This document shows, piece after piece, positions 6,251 through 12,915 of a DNA stretch of 12,915 bases (the stretch's first letter is position 1; every line of letters starts with the position of its first letter). The notes below the pieces were generated by a model, which worked only from the letters and a program-made list of their open reading frames with translations, was not told the DNA's origin and did no database searches. Made by a program: the position numbers and the translations under genes. Source of the DNA: Alphaproteobacteria bacterium (GTDB taxonomy: Bacteria; Pseudomonadota; Alphaproteobacteria; Micropepsales; Micropepsaceae); assembly GCA_015654715.1 (NCBI GenBank), contig JAATGK010000137.1:1-12915 (forward strand). The letters are read 5' to 3'.

Positions 6251-7540
6251 TTATGAAACTCTCTTGAGCCGCGCGGTATAGAACCCATCCAGACCGCCTT
6301 TTTCTTTGAGGTGGCAGGGCAGAGTGCGCAAATCGCCGGCCGCATCGATGAATTCGCTGTGTCCGAAAACATCAGCCGCCGTCACCGGCACGCGCTCGAA
6401 ATCGGCATGGCGCGCCAGAAACGCTGCGATCTGCTCGGGTCCCTCTTCGCGTTCCAGAGAGCAGGTGGCAAACACCAACACGCCGCTTGGCGCCGTCATC
6501 TCGGCGGCTGCATCGATAAGATCGCCCGCCGCTTGCGCGCACAGCGTCACGTCGCTGGCGTTTTTGATCCACGGCAGTTCGGGATGGCGCCGGATGGTGC
6601 CGGTGGCGCTGCACGGCGCATCGAGCAAAACAAACGGCGCTGGCGCCGGCGGCCGCCACACCAGCGCATCGTCGACCACATAATCGGCGGTCAGTTTCAG
6701 CCGCGCCAGATTGGCTTTGAGCTGGTCCATGCGGGTGGCCTCGCGTTCGACCGCCATCACGTCGGCTCCGGCCGCGGCCAGTTGCGCCGTCTTACCGCCC
6801 GGCGCGGCGCAAAGATCGATGACGCGAGCGCCTTTGACATCGCCGAGCAGCAGCGGCGGCAGCGTCGCAGCGGCATCTTGCACCCACCAATCGCCGTCGT
6901 CGTAACCAGGCATGGTATCGACGCGTACCGGGTCTTTCAGACGCCAGACCGGCCCGAACAGCGGCTCGGCACCTGCAACGCTGGTTGCGCCCTTGGTCAC
7001 GATATCGAGCGGCGGCACGCCTTGATGGGCCGCAGCGATCGCCCGTGCAGTGTCCTCGCCATAGGTGTCGATCCAGCGCGCAAACAGCCAGTCGGGCACA
7101 TTAAGGGCCACCGCATCCTGGGCATCCACAACCGCTTTGCCTTCGCGCGAAATGCGCCGCAGCACCGCGTTGATCAGCGGCTTGAAATGCACGGCCTTGG
7201 AATCGGCCTGCGCCAAGCGGTTGGCGCCATCCACCGCGGCATGCGGCGGCACCTCGAGAAAAACCAGTTCGCAGGCACCGGCGAGCAGAATTTCCGGCAC
7301 CGGCCCGGCCCGGTTGCGCGCCGGCGGTTTGGGCACGAAATGGCGGATCAGATCTTCCAATTGCCCCAGCCGCCGTAACGTCTCGGCCGCGATGGCGCGG
7401 GCAAATCCGGCGTCACGCGGATCAAGCGCATGGCTGGCTTCCAGCGCCGCATCAAGCGGTTTGCGCCGCCTAAGAACGTCGGAAAGAATTTGCAGGGCCG
7501 CTTGCCGCGCTGCCAGGCCGGCGTCCGCGCTCAACCCCAC
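6251..7540 (-). CDS. rsmB: 16S rRNA (cytosine-C5) methyltransferase RsmB
   Basis: Encodes 429 residues, the usual length. The N-terminal part (about 10-135) is the NusB-like RNA-binding domain, including [14 protein letters not shown] and INAVLRR. The catalytic part has the SAM site CAAPGGKT (244-251) and the two cysteines of the RNA m5C methyltransferases: C310 in DAPCSATG and the nucleophile C360 in [10 protein letters not shown], 50 residues apart as in E. coli RsmB (C325, C375). It methylates C967 of 16S rRNA (E. coli numbering). The start is a GTG at 7540 after AAAGG; it overlaps the end of htpX by ten bases. A TTG at 7534, overlapping the htpX stop by four bases, is an alternative. It ends 6 bases from the convergent coiled-coil gene, with no obvious terminator between. 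Confidence 0.93.
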   Translation of the reverse strand: MGLSADAGLAARQAALQILSDVLRRRKPLDAALEASHALDPRDAGFARAIAAETLRRLGQLEDLIRHFVPKPPARNRAGPVPEILLAGACELVFLEVPPHAAVDGANRLAQADSKAVHFKPLINAVLRRISREGKAVVDAQDAVALNVPDWLFARWIDTYGEDTARAIAAAHQGVPPLDIVTKGATSVAGAEPLFGPVWRLKDPVRVDTMPGYDDGDWWVQDAAATLPPLLLGDVKGARVIDLCAAPGGKTAQLAAAGADVMAVEREATRMDQLKANLARLKLTADYVVDDALVWRPPAPAPFVLLDAPCSATGTIRRHPELPWIKNASDVTLCAQAAGDLIDAAAEMTAPSGVLVFATCSLEREEGPEQIAAFLARHADFERVPVTAADVFGHSEFIDAAGDLRTLPCHLKEKGGLDGFYTARLKRVS

Positions 7541-8448
7541 GGACCTTTACGCGGCACTTCGAACACGCCGCCGGGTGCCGGGCCACTGATCACCGCGCCG
7601 CCCGCCATGGCGCGCAGCCGCGCGATGCGTTCGGCCGTCGGCGGGTGACTGGCAAACAATCCCGCAATGCCGCCGCCTGAGAGTGGATTGATGATGAACA
7701 TATGCGCCGTCGCCGGATGGGCATCGGCTTCCGGATTCTGGGTCAATTGCGCCGCGCTTTCGATCCGCGACAGCGCCGAAGCCAGCCACAACGGATGGTG
7801 CGAAATTTCGGCGCCCGCCTTGTCGGCTTCGAATTCGCGGGTGCGGCTGATGGTGGCTTGCACCAGCATGGCGGCAATCGGCGCCAGGATCGAGATCAGC
7901 AGCACTGCGACGATGTTGCCGCCATTGCGCCGCCCGTTGCCGTCAAAGCCGCCGCCGCCGAAGAACAATGCAAAATTCGCCAGCATCGAGATTGCGCCGG
8001 CGATCGTCGCGGTAATGGTCATGGTCAAGGTATCGCGATTGCGGACGTGGCCGAGTTCGTGCGCCAAGACACCGGCCAGTTCCTCGTCATTGACCCGGTT
8101 CAGCAGCCCGGTCGTGGCACACACGGCGGCGTGCTGGGGATCGCGGCCGGTGGCAAAGGCGTTGGGCTGATCGTTTTCGACGATGCAGACGCGCGGCATC
8201 GGTAATCCGGCGGCACGGCTGAGATCACGGACGATGCCATAGAGGCGTGGCGCGCTGCGCTCGTCGACCTCCTGCGCATTGTACATGCGCAACACGACCT
8301 TGTCCGAGTTCCAGTAAGCAAAGGCGTTGGTGGCCACCGCAAACAGGAAGGCCATCATCATCCCGGTCGGCCCGCCGATCAGAAAACCGATCGCCACAAA
8401 CAGCCCGGTCAGGGCGGCCATCAGGATACCGGTGCGCAGCGTGTTCAC
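7531..8448 (-). CDS. htpX: Membrane zinc metalloprotease HtpX
   Basis: Encodes 305 residues, an M48-family protease that degrades damaged membrane proteins. The zinc site HELGH is at 130-134, with the third ligand E205 in [12 protein letters not shown]. Hydrophobic segments near 5-23, 28-46, 146-165 and 178-199 give the usual membrane topology. The C-terminal [13 protein letters not shown] is also typical. The start is a GTG at 8448, giving the family's N-terminus ([12 protein letters not shown]), with GGAAGGA 5 bases upstream; an in-frame ATG at 8526 would add 26 unconserved residues and run into the divergent gene. It overlaps rsmB by ten bases, so the two are probably co-transcribed. A promoter with heat-shock-like features lies upstream. 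Confidence 0.95.
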   Translation of the reverse strand: MNTLRTGILMAALTGLFVAIGFLIGGPTGMMMAFLFAVATNAFAYWNSDKVVLRMYNAQEVDERSAPRLYGIVRDLSRAAGLPMPRVCIVENDQPNAFATGRDPQHAAVCATTGLLNRVNDEELAGVLAHELGHVRNRDTLTMTITATIAGAISMLANFALFFGGGGFDGNGRRNGGNIVAVLLISILAPIAAMLVQATISRTREFEADKAGAEISHHPLWLASALSRIESAAQLTQNPEADAHPATAHMFIINPLSGGGIAGLFASHPPTAERIARLRAMAGGAVISGPAPGGVFEVPRKGPWG

Positions 8449-8477
8449 GAAAATCCTTCCAGGAACGTCCTTGCTGT

Positions 8478-8506
8478 GATGTATGGTGTCCTGCCCGCCA
8501 GTCAAG
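8478..8506 (-). promoter_or_regulatory. Candidate htpX promoter, RpoH-like or sigma-70-like
   Basis: On the minus strand CTTGAC (8501-8506) is followed by CCATACATC (8478-8486). Read as -35 CTTGAC and -10 TACATC, the spacer is 17 bases. The CTTG and CCAT elements resemble alphaproteobacterial heat-shock (RpoH) promoters, which would suit htpX. The match is partial and the site overlaps the leader of the divergent DUF1674 gene. Confidence 0.4.
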
Positions 8507-8519
8507 TGACGGAAAGACC

Positions 8520-8714
8520 ATGGCAAAAACCTCGCAAGCCGTTATCAAAGCCCGGATCGCCGCCGCCGCCCAGCGGGCGCTGGCCGAAGCCGCGGAGCGC
8601 CGCCAGGCCGCCGACGCGCGCGCGCCGCTGCCAAAAGAAGCGGGCGGTCGTGGCGGCCTCGAACCAACCCGTTATGGCGATTGGGAAAAAAAGGGAATTG
8701 CCTCGGACTTTTGA
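8520..8714 (+). CDS. DUF1674 / SDHAF4-type succinate dehydrogenase assembly factor
   Basis: Encodes 64 residues. The N-terminus is an Ala/Arg-rich helix, and the C-terminus holds the family signature [15 protein letters not shown] followed by ASDF, which closely fits the DUF1674 consensus ([11 protein letters not shown]...SDF). Eukaryotic SDHAF4/Sdh8 binds the flavinated SdhA subunit and promotes complex II assembly; bacterial members are thought to do the same, but no sdh gene is nearby. ATG 8520 has GGAAAG three bases upstream. It diverges from htpX, from which only 71 bases separate it. Its last codons form one arm of a hairpin (8701-8739). Confidence 0.88.
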   Translation: MAKTSQAVIKARIAAAAQRALAEAAERRQAADARAPLPKEAGGRGGLEPTRYGDWEKKGIASDF

Positions 8715-8739
8715 GCCTCTTGCAAGAGCGCGTCCGAGG
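8701..8739 (+). terminator. Hairpin at the 3' end of the DUF1674 gene
   Basis: CCTCGGAC (8701-8708) pairs perfectly with GTCCGAGG (8732-8739). Inside lies a second perfect palindrome, CTCTTGCAAGAG (8717-8728). The left arm encodes the last codons of DUF1674. No T-run follows (TCCATTTAAC), so it is not a classic intrinsic terminator; it may weaken read-through into nfuA or protect the 3' end of the mRNA. Confidence 0.45.
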
Positions 8740-8783
8740 GTCCATTTAACAATTGTCCGCCACAAGCGAGTTGGAAGCATTCT

Positions 8784-9338
8784 ATGTTTATTCAAACCGA
8801 GTCGACGCCGAACCCGGCGACCCTCAAATTTTTGCCTGGCCGTGAAGTCATGGGTGAAGGCCGGGTCGCTGATTTCGACAGTGCCGAGGCCGCTGGGCGT
8901 TCGCCCTTAGCGCGCACCTTGTTCGAAATCCCACAAATTGGCCGAGTATTCTTCGGCGCCGATTTCATCTCGGTGACCAAGACCGAGGGCGACTGGAAGC
9001 ATCTGAAGCCCGGCATTCTTGCCGTGATCATGGAGCATTTCACCCGCGAACTGCCATTGCTCGACGCCGCTGCCGAAGACTCTGAACCCGCTGGGGAAGA
9101 AGACACCGAAGTGGTGGCGCAAATCCGCGATTTGATCGAGACCCGCGTACGTCCGGCCGTGGCTCAGGATGGCGGCGACATCATCTATCACGGCTTCGAT
9201 GTCGCGAGTGGCGTCGTGTTCCTGCACATGCGTGGCTCCTGCGCCGGTTGCCCGTCGTCGACCATGACGCTGAAGAACGGCATCGAGAACCTGCTCAAGC
9301 ACTACATTCCCGAAGTCAGCGCGGTCGAAGCGGTTTAA
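8784..9338 (+). CDS. nfuA: Nfu-type iron-sulfur cluster carrier protein
   Basis: Encodes 184 residues with the mitochondrial NFU1-like layout: an N-terminal Nfu domain (about 1-88, opening MFIQTESTPNPATLKFLPG) and a C-terminal NifU-like domain (about 108-178). The cluster-binding motif is CAGC (C153, C156) in MRGSCAGCPSS, preceded by RPAVAQDGGDI. Two monomers hold a [4Fe-4S] cluster and deliver it to targets such as lipoyl synthase and aconitase; E. coli NfuA has a different N-terminal domain. A 69-base gap with a hairpin separates it from the DUF1674 gene. The context of fur and miaB fits a role in iron-sulfur supply. The ribosome site is weak (TTGGAAG). Confidence 0.93.
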   Translation: MFIQTESTPNPATLKFLPGREVMGEGRVADFDSAEAAGRSPLARTLFEIPQIGRVFFGADFISVTKTEGDWKHLKPGILAVIMEHFTRELPLLDAAAEDSEPAGEEDTEVVAQIRDLIETRVRPAVAQDGGDIIYHGFDVASGVVFLHMRGSCAGCPSSTMTLKNGIENLLKHYIPEVSAVEAV

Positions 9339-9371
9339 GCTCCCGCTTCGATTTCTGATGCGAGGCTGGCT

Positions 9372-9956
9372 GTGGCGATCAACGACGAAGCTCTAGATAT
9401 GATTTTCCGTGCCGCGCGCACCCATCGTGCGTGGCAGGACAAGGCGGTGTCGCCGGCGCTTTTGATGGCGATCTATGATTTGGTGCGCTGGGGGCCGACG
9501 GCCATCAACGCCTGCCCGCTCCGCCTCGTCTATGTGGTGTCGCCCGAAGCCAAGGCGCGTTTGAAGCCTTATTTGGCTGCCGGCAACGTCGACAAGACGA
9601 TGGCGGCACCGGCGACCGCGATCCTGGGCCACGATGTCGGCTTCCCCAAGACGTTGGCCGCCCTCAATCCGCAAAACCCCAAGCTCGCCGAACAGCTGAA
9701 CGATCCGGCCGCCAACGAGGTGCTGGCATTCCGCAACGGGGCGCTGCAAGGCGGCTATTTCATCGTCGCGGCGCGCGCCCTAGGGCTCGATTGCGGTCCG
9801 ATGTCCGGCTTCGACAACGCCGGCGTCGATGGCGAGTTCTTCGCCGGAACGTCGATAAAATCGAACTTTTTGTGCAATATCGGCTATGGCGACGCGACGA
9901 AGCTGTACCCGCGTGCGCCCCGGCTTTCCTTCGACGAGGCTTGCGCGATTGTCTGA
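9372..9956 (+). CDS. Nitroreductase family protein, RutE/HadB type
   Basis: Encodes 194 residues, near the usual 196 of this subgroup. Family landmarks are RTHRAW (16-21), WGPTAINACPLR (40-51), KTMAAPATAI (75-84), AFRNGALQGGYF (119-130), GLDCGPMSGFDNA (138-150) and NFLCNIGYGD (165-174). Members are FMN-dependent NAD(P)H oxidoreductases; E. coli RutE has been assigned as 3-hydroxypropionate (malonic semialdehyde) reductase of pyrimidine breakdown. No other rut gene is here, so the substrate is open. The start is a GTG at 9372 with GAGG 6 bases upstream, 33 bases after nfuA. The end overlaps the probable TTG start of tsaB by eight bases, which suggests coupled translation. Confidence 0.9.
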   Translation: MAINDEALDMIFRAARTHRAWQDKAVSPALLMAIYDLVRWGPTAINACPLRLVYVVSPEAKARLKPYLAAGNVDKTMAAPATAILGHDVGFPKTLAALNPQNPKLAEQLNDPAANEVLAFRNGALQGGYFIVAARALGLDCGPMSGFDNAGVDGEFFAGTSIKSNFLCNIGYGDATKLYPRAPRLSFDEACAIV

Positions 9957-10605
9957 GCGCCTGCTCGCCATCGACACCACTTTCGGCGCTTGTTCGGCAG
10001 CCGTTCTTCAAGGCACACAGGTTCTCGCCCGGCGCTTCGAGGTCATGCAGCGTGGCCACGCCGAAGCTCTGGCGCCGATGGTCGACGCAGCGATGCGCGA
10101 AGCCGGTCTTGCCTTCGCCGATCTCGACAAACTTGCCGTCGCCACCGGCCCGGGCTCCTTTACCGGCCAGCGCGTCGGTCTCGCTTTCATGCGCGGGCTC
10201 AAAGTGGCGCTCGGCCTGCCGCTCGCCGGCGTCACCAGTCTCGCCGCCATGGCGGCAGAGGCGCTGGCGGAGTCGGGTCTCGAGGTTGCCGCCGCGGTGC
10301 ACGATGCCAAGCGCAATGAAGTTTACGTCGAAACCACCGCCGGCTTGGCGGCGCAGGTGATGGCGATCGCCGACGCGCAGCGTCTGTTGTCGGCATTTCC
10401 GTCGCTGGCTCTGGCCGGTACCGGTGCGCCGCTGATGACATCCGTATGCCTGTTCGCGCGCGTGCTGCCGATCACCGCCCCCGATGCGGTATGGGTGGCG
10501 CGTCTGGCCGCGGGCGTCGCCGTCACTGATGCACCGCCGCGGCCGCTTTATCTGCGCGCCCCTGATGCCAAGCTTCCCAAAGCGGCGGCGGTGGGTGCGC
10601 GATGA
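9949..10605 (+). CDS. tsaB: tRNA threonylcarbamoyladenosine biosynthesis protein TsaB
   Basis: Encodes 218 residues, the usual length. It opens with the ASKHA-type strand LLAIDTTFGACSAAV (5-19) and has the hallmark ATGPGSFTGQRVGLAF (65-80) followed by GLPLAGVTSLAAMA (89-102). TsaB is the dimerisation partner of TsaD in making t6A at position 37 of ANN-decoding tRNAs. The start is a TTG at 9949, the only start codon that gives the family's N-terminus; GAGG lies ten bases upstream. An in-frame ATG at 9886 would add 21 residues lying wholly within the nitroreductase gene. Its stop overlaps the rimI start as ATGA. Confidence 0.92.
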   Translation: MSERLLAIDTTFGACSAAVLQGTQVLARRFEVMQRGHAEALAPMVDAAMREAGLAFADLDKLAVATGPGSFTGQRVGLAFMRGLKVALGLPLAGVTSLAAMAAEALAESGLEVAAAVHDAKRNEVYVETTAGLAAQVMAIADAQRLLSAFPSLALAGTGAPLMTSVCLFARVLPITAPDAVWVARLAAGVAVTDAPPRPLYLRAPDAKLPKAAAVGAR

Positions 10606-11072
10606 GCGTGCGGATGGCGGACATCGGCGAAGCCCCCGTACTCGCAGCCCTGCACGCGCAATGCTTCCTTGAGGTCTGGAACGCCGCGACGATCGCCGGG
10701 TTGATGGCTGCGACAGGCAGCTTTGCCCTCATCGACGAAGACCACACCGGCTTCATTCTGGTGCGGACGGTCGCAGAGGAATCCGAGGTCCTTACCCTTT
10801 GTGTAACCCCTGCGACCCGACGACGCGGCGTGGCCACAGCCCTGGTCACGGCCGCGGCAGAACGGGCCGCTGCAGCGAACGCTGCTGTCATGTTTCTCGA
10901 GGTCAATGCTACCAATAACCCTGCGATCGCGTTGTATAAGCGGGTCGGCTTCGGCCAAGTTGGATTACGTAAGGGATATTACGCGGCGCCACACGGCATG
11001 CGCGAAGATGCCCTAGTCTTACGTGCGTCGATACCACTTCTCCGGGTGGGCTTTTCACTGCAATTCGGATAG
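10602..11072 (+). CDS. rimI: Ribosomal protein S18 alanine N-acetyltransferase RimI
   Basis: Encodes 156 residues of GNAT fold. The acetyl-CoA loop is VTPATRRRGVATAL (68-81), followed by LEVNATNNPAIALYKRVGF (99-117) and GYY (125-127), the usual RimI end. E100 and Y112 are the likely catalytic and binding residues by family analogy. RimI acetylates the N-terminal alanine of ribosomal protein S18 and may act on others. The last 14 residues go beyond the usual end (about 148 residues in total for the family). It overlaps tsaB by four bases (ATGA), and the tsaB-rimI pair is common in proteobacteria. Confidence 0.92.
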   Translation: MSVRMADIGEAPVLAALHAQCFLEVWNAATIAGLMAATGSFALIDEDHTGFILVRTVAEESEVLTLCVTPATRRRGVATALVTAAAERAAAANAAVMFLEVNATNNPAIALYKRVGFGQVGLRKGYYAAPHGMREDALVLRASIPLLRVGFSLQFG

Positions 11073-11103
11073 AGTCGCACTATTAAGGGAGCAGGGGATC
11101 GCT

Positions 11104-11514
11104 ATGACGCGGATCGAAAAACTCTGCGTTGACAAGGGGCTGCGGATGACTGAGCAGCGCCGGGTCATTGCGCGCGTGCTGTCGGACGCTGCCGACCATC
11201 CGGACGCCGAGGAGTTGTATCGGCGTGCCTCGGCATTGGATCCGCATATCTCGATTGCGACTGTGTATCGAACTGTGAAGTTGTTCGAGGACGCGGGCAT
11301 CCTCGAGCGGCATGACTTCCGCGACGGCCGTTCGCGCTACGAAGAGACCCCCGAGTCGCATCACGATCATTTGATCGACGTGCAATCGGGCAGCGTCATC
11401 GAGTTCCGCAACGAGGAGATCGAGCGTCTACAGCGCCGCATCGCCGAAGAACTCGGTTTCGAATTGGTCGATCACCGGTTAGAGCTTTACGGTGTTCCCA
11501 AGAAGCCGCGTTAA
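11104..11514 (+). CDS. fur: Fur family transcriptional regulator (Fur/Mur)
   Basis: Encodes 136 residues. The N-terminal winged helix (about 1-80) includes GLRMTEQRRVIARVL and the recognition helix ISIATVYRTVKLFE (49-62). The C-terminal dimer domain has HHDHLIDV (86-93). By alignment to E. coli Fur the metal ligands are kept: H32, E80, H87 and H89 for one site, and H86, D88, E107 and H124 for the other. The zinc-binding cysteines C93 and C96 of E. coli Fur are absent (D92, S95), as is common in alphaproteobacterial Fur/Mur. It is not Irr-like. It represses or activates iron or manganese genes as a dimer. ATG 11104 has AGGGG 6 bases upstream; the frame is open further back into rimI, but those codons are not Fur-like. 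Confidence 0.92.
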   Translation: MTRIEKLCVDKGLRMTEQRRVIARVLSDAADHPDAEELYRRASALDPHISIATVYRTVKLFEDAGILERHDFRDGRSRYEETPESHHDHLIDVQSGSVIEFRNEEIERLQRRIAEELGFELVDHRLELYGVPKKPR

Positions 11515-11516
11515 GC

Positions 11517-12347
11517 ATGCCCACTCTCAGAGCGTTTTGCCTGGCCTTTGCGTTTTTCGGCCTGACGACTTTGAGCGCGCCTATTCAATGGCTATCGATC
11601 CGGCTCGGCTGGAAGCTGCAGAAGAGCTATCCCCACGCCTATCATAAGTTCCTCTGCCGCCTGTTCGGTATCCGCCTGCATGTGATCGGCAAACCGATCC
11701 AGGATCGCGGCGTCTTGATGGTGGCCAATCACGGCGGTTATTTCGACATCCTCATCATGTCGGCGGCCGCCGCGGTGTCGTTCGTCGCCAAAGCGGAAGT
11801 CGTTCACTGGCCGCTGTTCGGGCTGATGGCCAAGTTGCAGCGCTCGGTTTTCATCGATCGGTCTCGCCGCACTGCCGCAGCGGAATCGGCGGCGGCTATC
11901 CGCCAGCGCCTGCGCCGGGGCGATGCCCTGGTGCTGTTTCCCGAAGGAACGTCGACCGACGGCAACCGCGTGATCGCCTTCAAGAGTGCGCTGATGGGCG
12001 CGGTGGAACTCGATGTCGGCAGCGACGGCCACACCGAATATGTGCCGGTGCAGCCGGTATCGATTACCTATGTCGGCCTTTATGGCATTCCCTTGGGGCG
12101 CGAAAACCGGCCCTTTTTCGCCTGGTATGGCGATATGGATCTGTTGCCGCATGTCTGGGAGGCGTTCAAAACCGGCCCCCTCGACGTCGTGGTGGAGTTC
12201 CACGCCCCGCTCCAGGTCGGCCCCGGCTGCGGCCGCAAACAGATCGCGGTTTTGGCCGAAAACCTGTGCCGCGAAGGCCAGCTTCGGGCTCTTCGGGGCA
12301 ACTGGGGCGAGCCTGCCGACGATCCGGCCGCGACCGTCGCGGTTTGA
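11517..12347 (+). CDS. plsC: 1-acyl-sn-glycerol-3-phosphate acyltransferase
   Basis: Encodes 276 residues. A hydrophobic N-terminus (about 4-25) anchors it to the inner membrane. The catalytic H-x4-D motif is at H72-D77 (NHGGYFD), the FIDR motif at 112-115 and the substrate motif FPEGTS at 141-146, in the standard order. It transfers an acyl chain to lysophosphatidic acid to make phosphatidic acid, a step in phospholipid synthesis. A role in another acyl transfer, such as ornithine-lipid synthesis, cannot be excluded from motifs alone. It starts two bases after the fur stop with no clear ribosome site of its own, so translation may be coupled to fur. Confidence 0.9.
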   Translation: MPTLRAFCLAFAFFGLTTLSAPIQWLSIRLGWKLQKSYPHAYHKFLCRLFGIRLHVIGKPIQDRGVLMVANHGGYFDILIMSAAAAVSFVAKAEVVHWPLFGLMAKLQRSVFIDRSRRTAAAESAAAIRQRLRRGDALVLFPEGTSTDGNRVIAFKSALMGAVELDVGSDGHTEYVPVQPVSITYVGLYGIPLGRENRPFFAWYGDMDLLPHVWEAFKTGPLDVVVEFHAPLQVGPGCGRKQIAVLAENLCREGQLRALRGNWGEPADDPAATVAV

Positions 12348-12389
12348 CGGTTTCTTGTTTTCCTCCAAGCCATCGAACATAACCAGTCC

Positions 12390-12915
12390 ATGAAGCGTCT
12401 TTTCATCAAGACCTACGGCTGCCAGATGAACGTCTACGATTCCGCCCGCATGGCGGATTTGTTGGCGCCGCTTGGCTTTACCGCGACCGAAACCCCCGAC
12501 GATGCCGACATGGTGATCCTCAACACCTGTCATATTCGCGAGAAGGCGGCGGAGAAGGTCTATTCCGAGCTCGGCAAGTTGAAGCGTCTGAAACAAGCGC
12601 GCGCCGCCGATGGCGGACGCTTGATCATCGCCGTCGCCGGCTGCGTCGCCCAGGCCGAAGGCGCCGAGATCATCGCGCGCCAGCCAGCGGTCGACATCGT
12701 GGTCGGGCCGCAATCCTATCAGCGCTTGCCTGAGATGATCGCGCGGGTCAGTCGGGGCACCGGCCATGCGCTCGAAACCTATTTTCCGGCAGAGGACAAA
12801 TTCGACTCGTTGCCGGCACCACCTGCGCATGGGGCGCCGACTGCGTTTCTCACCGTACAGGAAGGTTGCGACAAGTTCTGTACCTTCTGCGTCGTGCCCT
12901 ACACCCGCGGCGCCG
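12390..12915 (+). CDS. miaB: tRNA methylthiotransferase MiaB (5' part, cut by the window end)
   Basis: The first 175 codons are present; the full family length is about 440-470. The N-terminal MTTase domain has its three cluster cysteines, C11 (KTYGCQMN), C47 ([13 protein letters not shown]) and C85 (VAGCVAQAE). The radical-SAM motif CDKFCTFC gives C160, C164 and C167. MiaB adds the methylthio group to i6A37 to form ms2i6A in tRNAs that read UNN codons, and it uses two [4Fe-4S] clusters. ATG 12390 lies 42 bases after plsC; no strong ribosome site is seen. [18 protein letters not shown] is MiaB-like rather than RimO- or MtaB-like. The TRAM domain and most of the radical-SAM domain lie beyond the window. 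Confidence 0.95.
   Translation, partial: MKRLFIKTYGCQMNVYDSARMADLLAPLGFTATETPDDADMVILNTCHIREKAAEKVYSELGKLKRLKQARAADGGRLIIAVAGCVAQAEGAEIIARQPAVDIVVGPQSYQRLPEMIARVSRGTGHALETYFPAEDKFDSLPAPPAHGAPTAFLTVQEGCDKFCTFCVVPYTRGA

Noticed and set aside
6311..7378. 355-codon open frame on the plus strand opposite rsmB
   Set aside because: It lies wholly within rsmB, which has both catalytic cysteines and the SAM site; the shadow product has no domain.
8449..8526. N-terminal extension of htpX from an ATG at 8526
   Set aside because: It would add 26 residues not found in HtpX and overlap the divergent DUF1674 start; GTG 8448 has a strong ribosome site.
11023..11103. Upstream extension of the fur reading frame
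   Set aside because: These codons overlap rimI in another frame and do not match Fur N-termini; a good ribosome site precedes ATG 11104.
11592..12830. 412-codon open frame on the minus strand across plsC and miaB
   Set aside because: It runs opposite two genes with intact catalytic motifs, and its own product shows no family features.

Overview
The window is a dense, GC-rich, typical alphaproteobacterial chromosome segment. Supporting signs are the order nfu, tsaB, rimI, fur, plsC, miaB, a DUF1674 (SDHAF4-type) gene divergent from htpX-rsmB, an adrenodoxin-type ferredoxin next to a thioredoxin-reductase-like ferredoxin reductase, and a Fur protein without structural zinc cysteines. No species can be named. 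No rRNA, tRNA, insertion sequence, phage gene or CRISPR array was seen, and no gene-free stretch exceeds about 130 bases.

Positions 1-1110 (minus strand) are the most accessory-looking part. A DUF2975 four-helix membrane protein overlaps a small Cro/CI-type regulator, and a short AbrB/MazE-type protein follows. Upstream lies an AT-rich region with three inverted repeats built from TATCG/CGATA half-sites, a strong candidate for autoregulation. Positions 1172-2522 (minus) encode a ferredoxin reductase followed by its likely [2Fe-2S] ferredoxin. A stand-alone AroQ-type chorismate mutase diverges from them (2658-3005) and meets, tail to tail with an 11-base overlap, an orphan Hpt phosphotransfer protein (2995-3336), which lies downstream of an NnrU-family membrane protein.

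Positions 4211-6244 (plus) hold a 677-residue membrane-anchored coiled-coil protein with a conserved-looking C-terminal domain. It resembles polarity landmarks of the TipN type in layout but is not securely identified. It ends 6 bases from convergent rsmB (16S rRNA m5C methyltransferase), which overlaps the upstream heat-shock membrane protease gene htpX.

From 8520 to the end, the plus strand carries DUF1674/SDHAF4, the iron-sulfur carrier nfuA, a RutE/HadB-type nitroreductase, tsaB, rimI, fur, plsC and the first 175 codons of miaB. Short gaps and overlaps suggest co-transcription from the nitroreductase onward. The block joins iron-sulfur supply (Nfu), iron sensing (Fur), modification of tRNA position 37 (TsaB, MiaB), ribosomal protein acetylation (RimI) and phospholipid synthesis (PlsC). 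Four genes here appear to start at GTG or TTG (rsmB, htpX, the nitroreductase, tsaB).

Most of the window is housekeeping. The parts most worth follow-up are the DUF2975/regulator module with its operator array and the unidentified coiled-coil protein.
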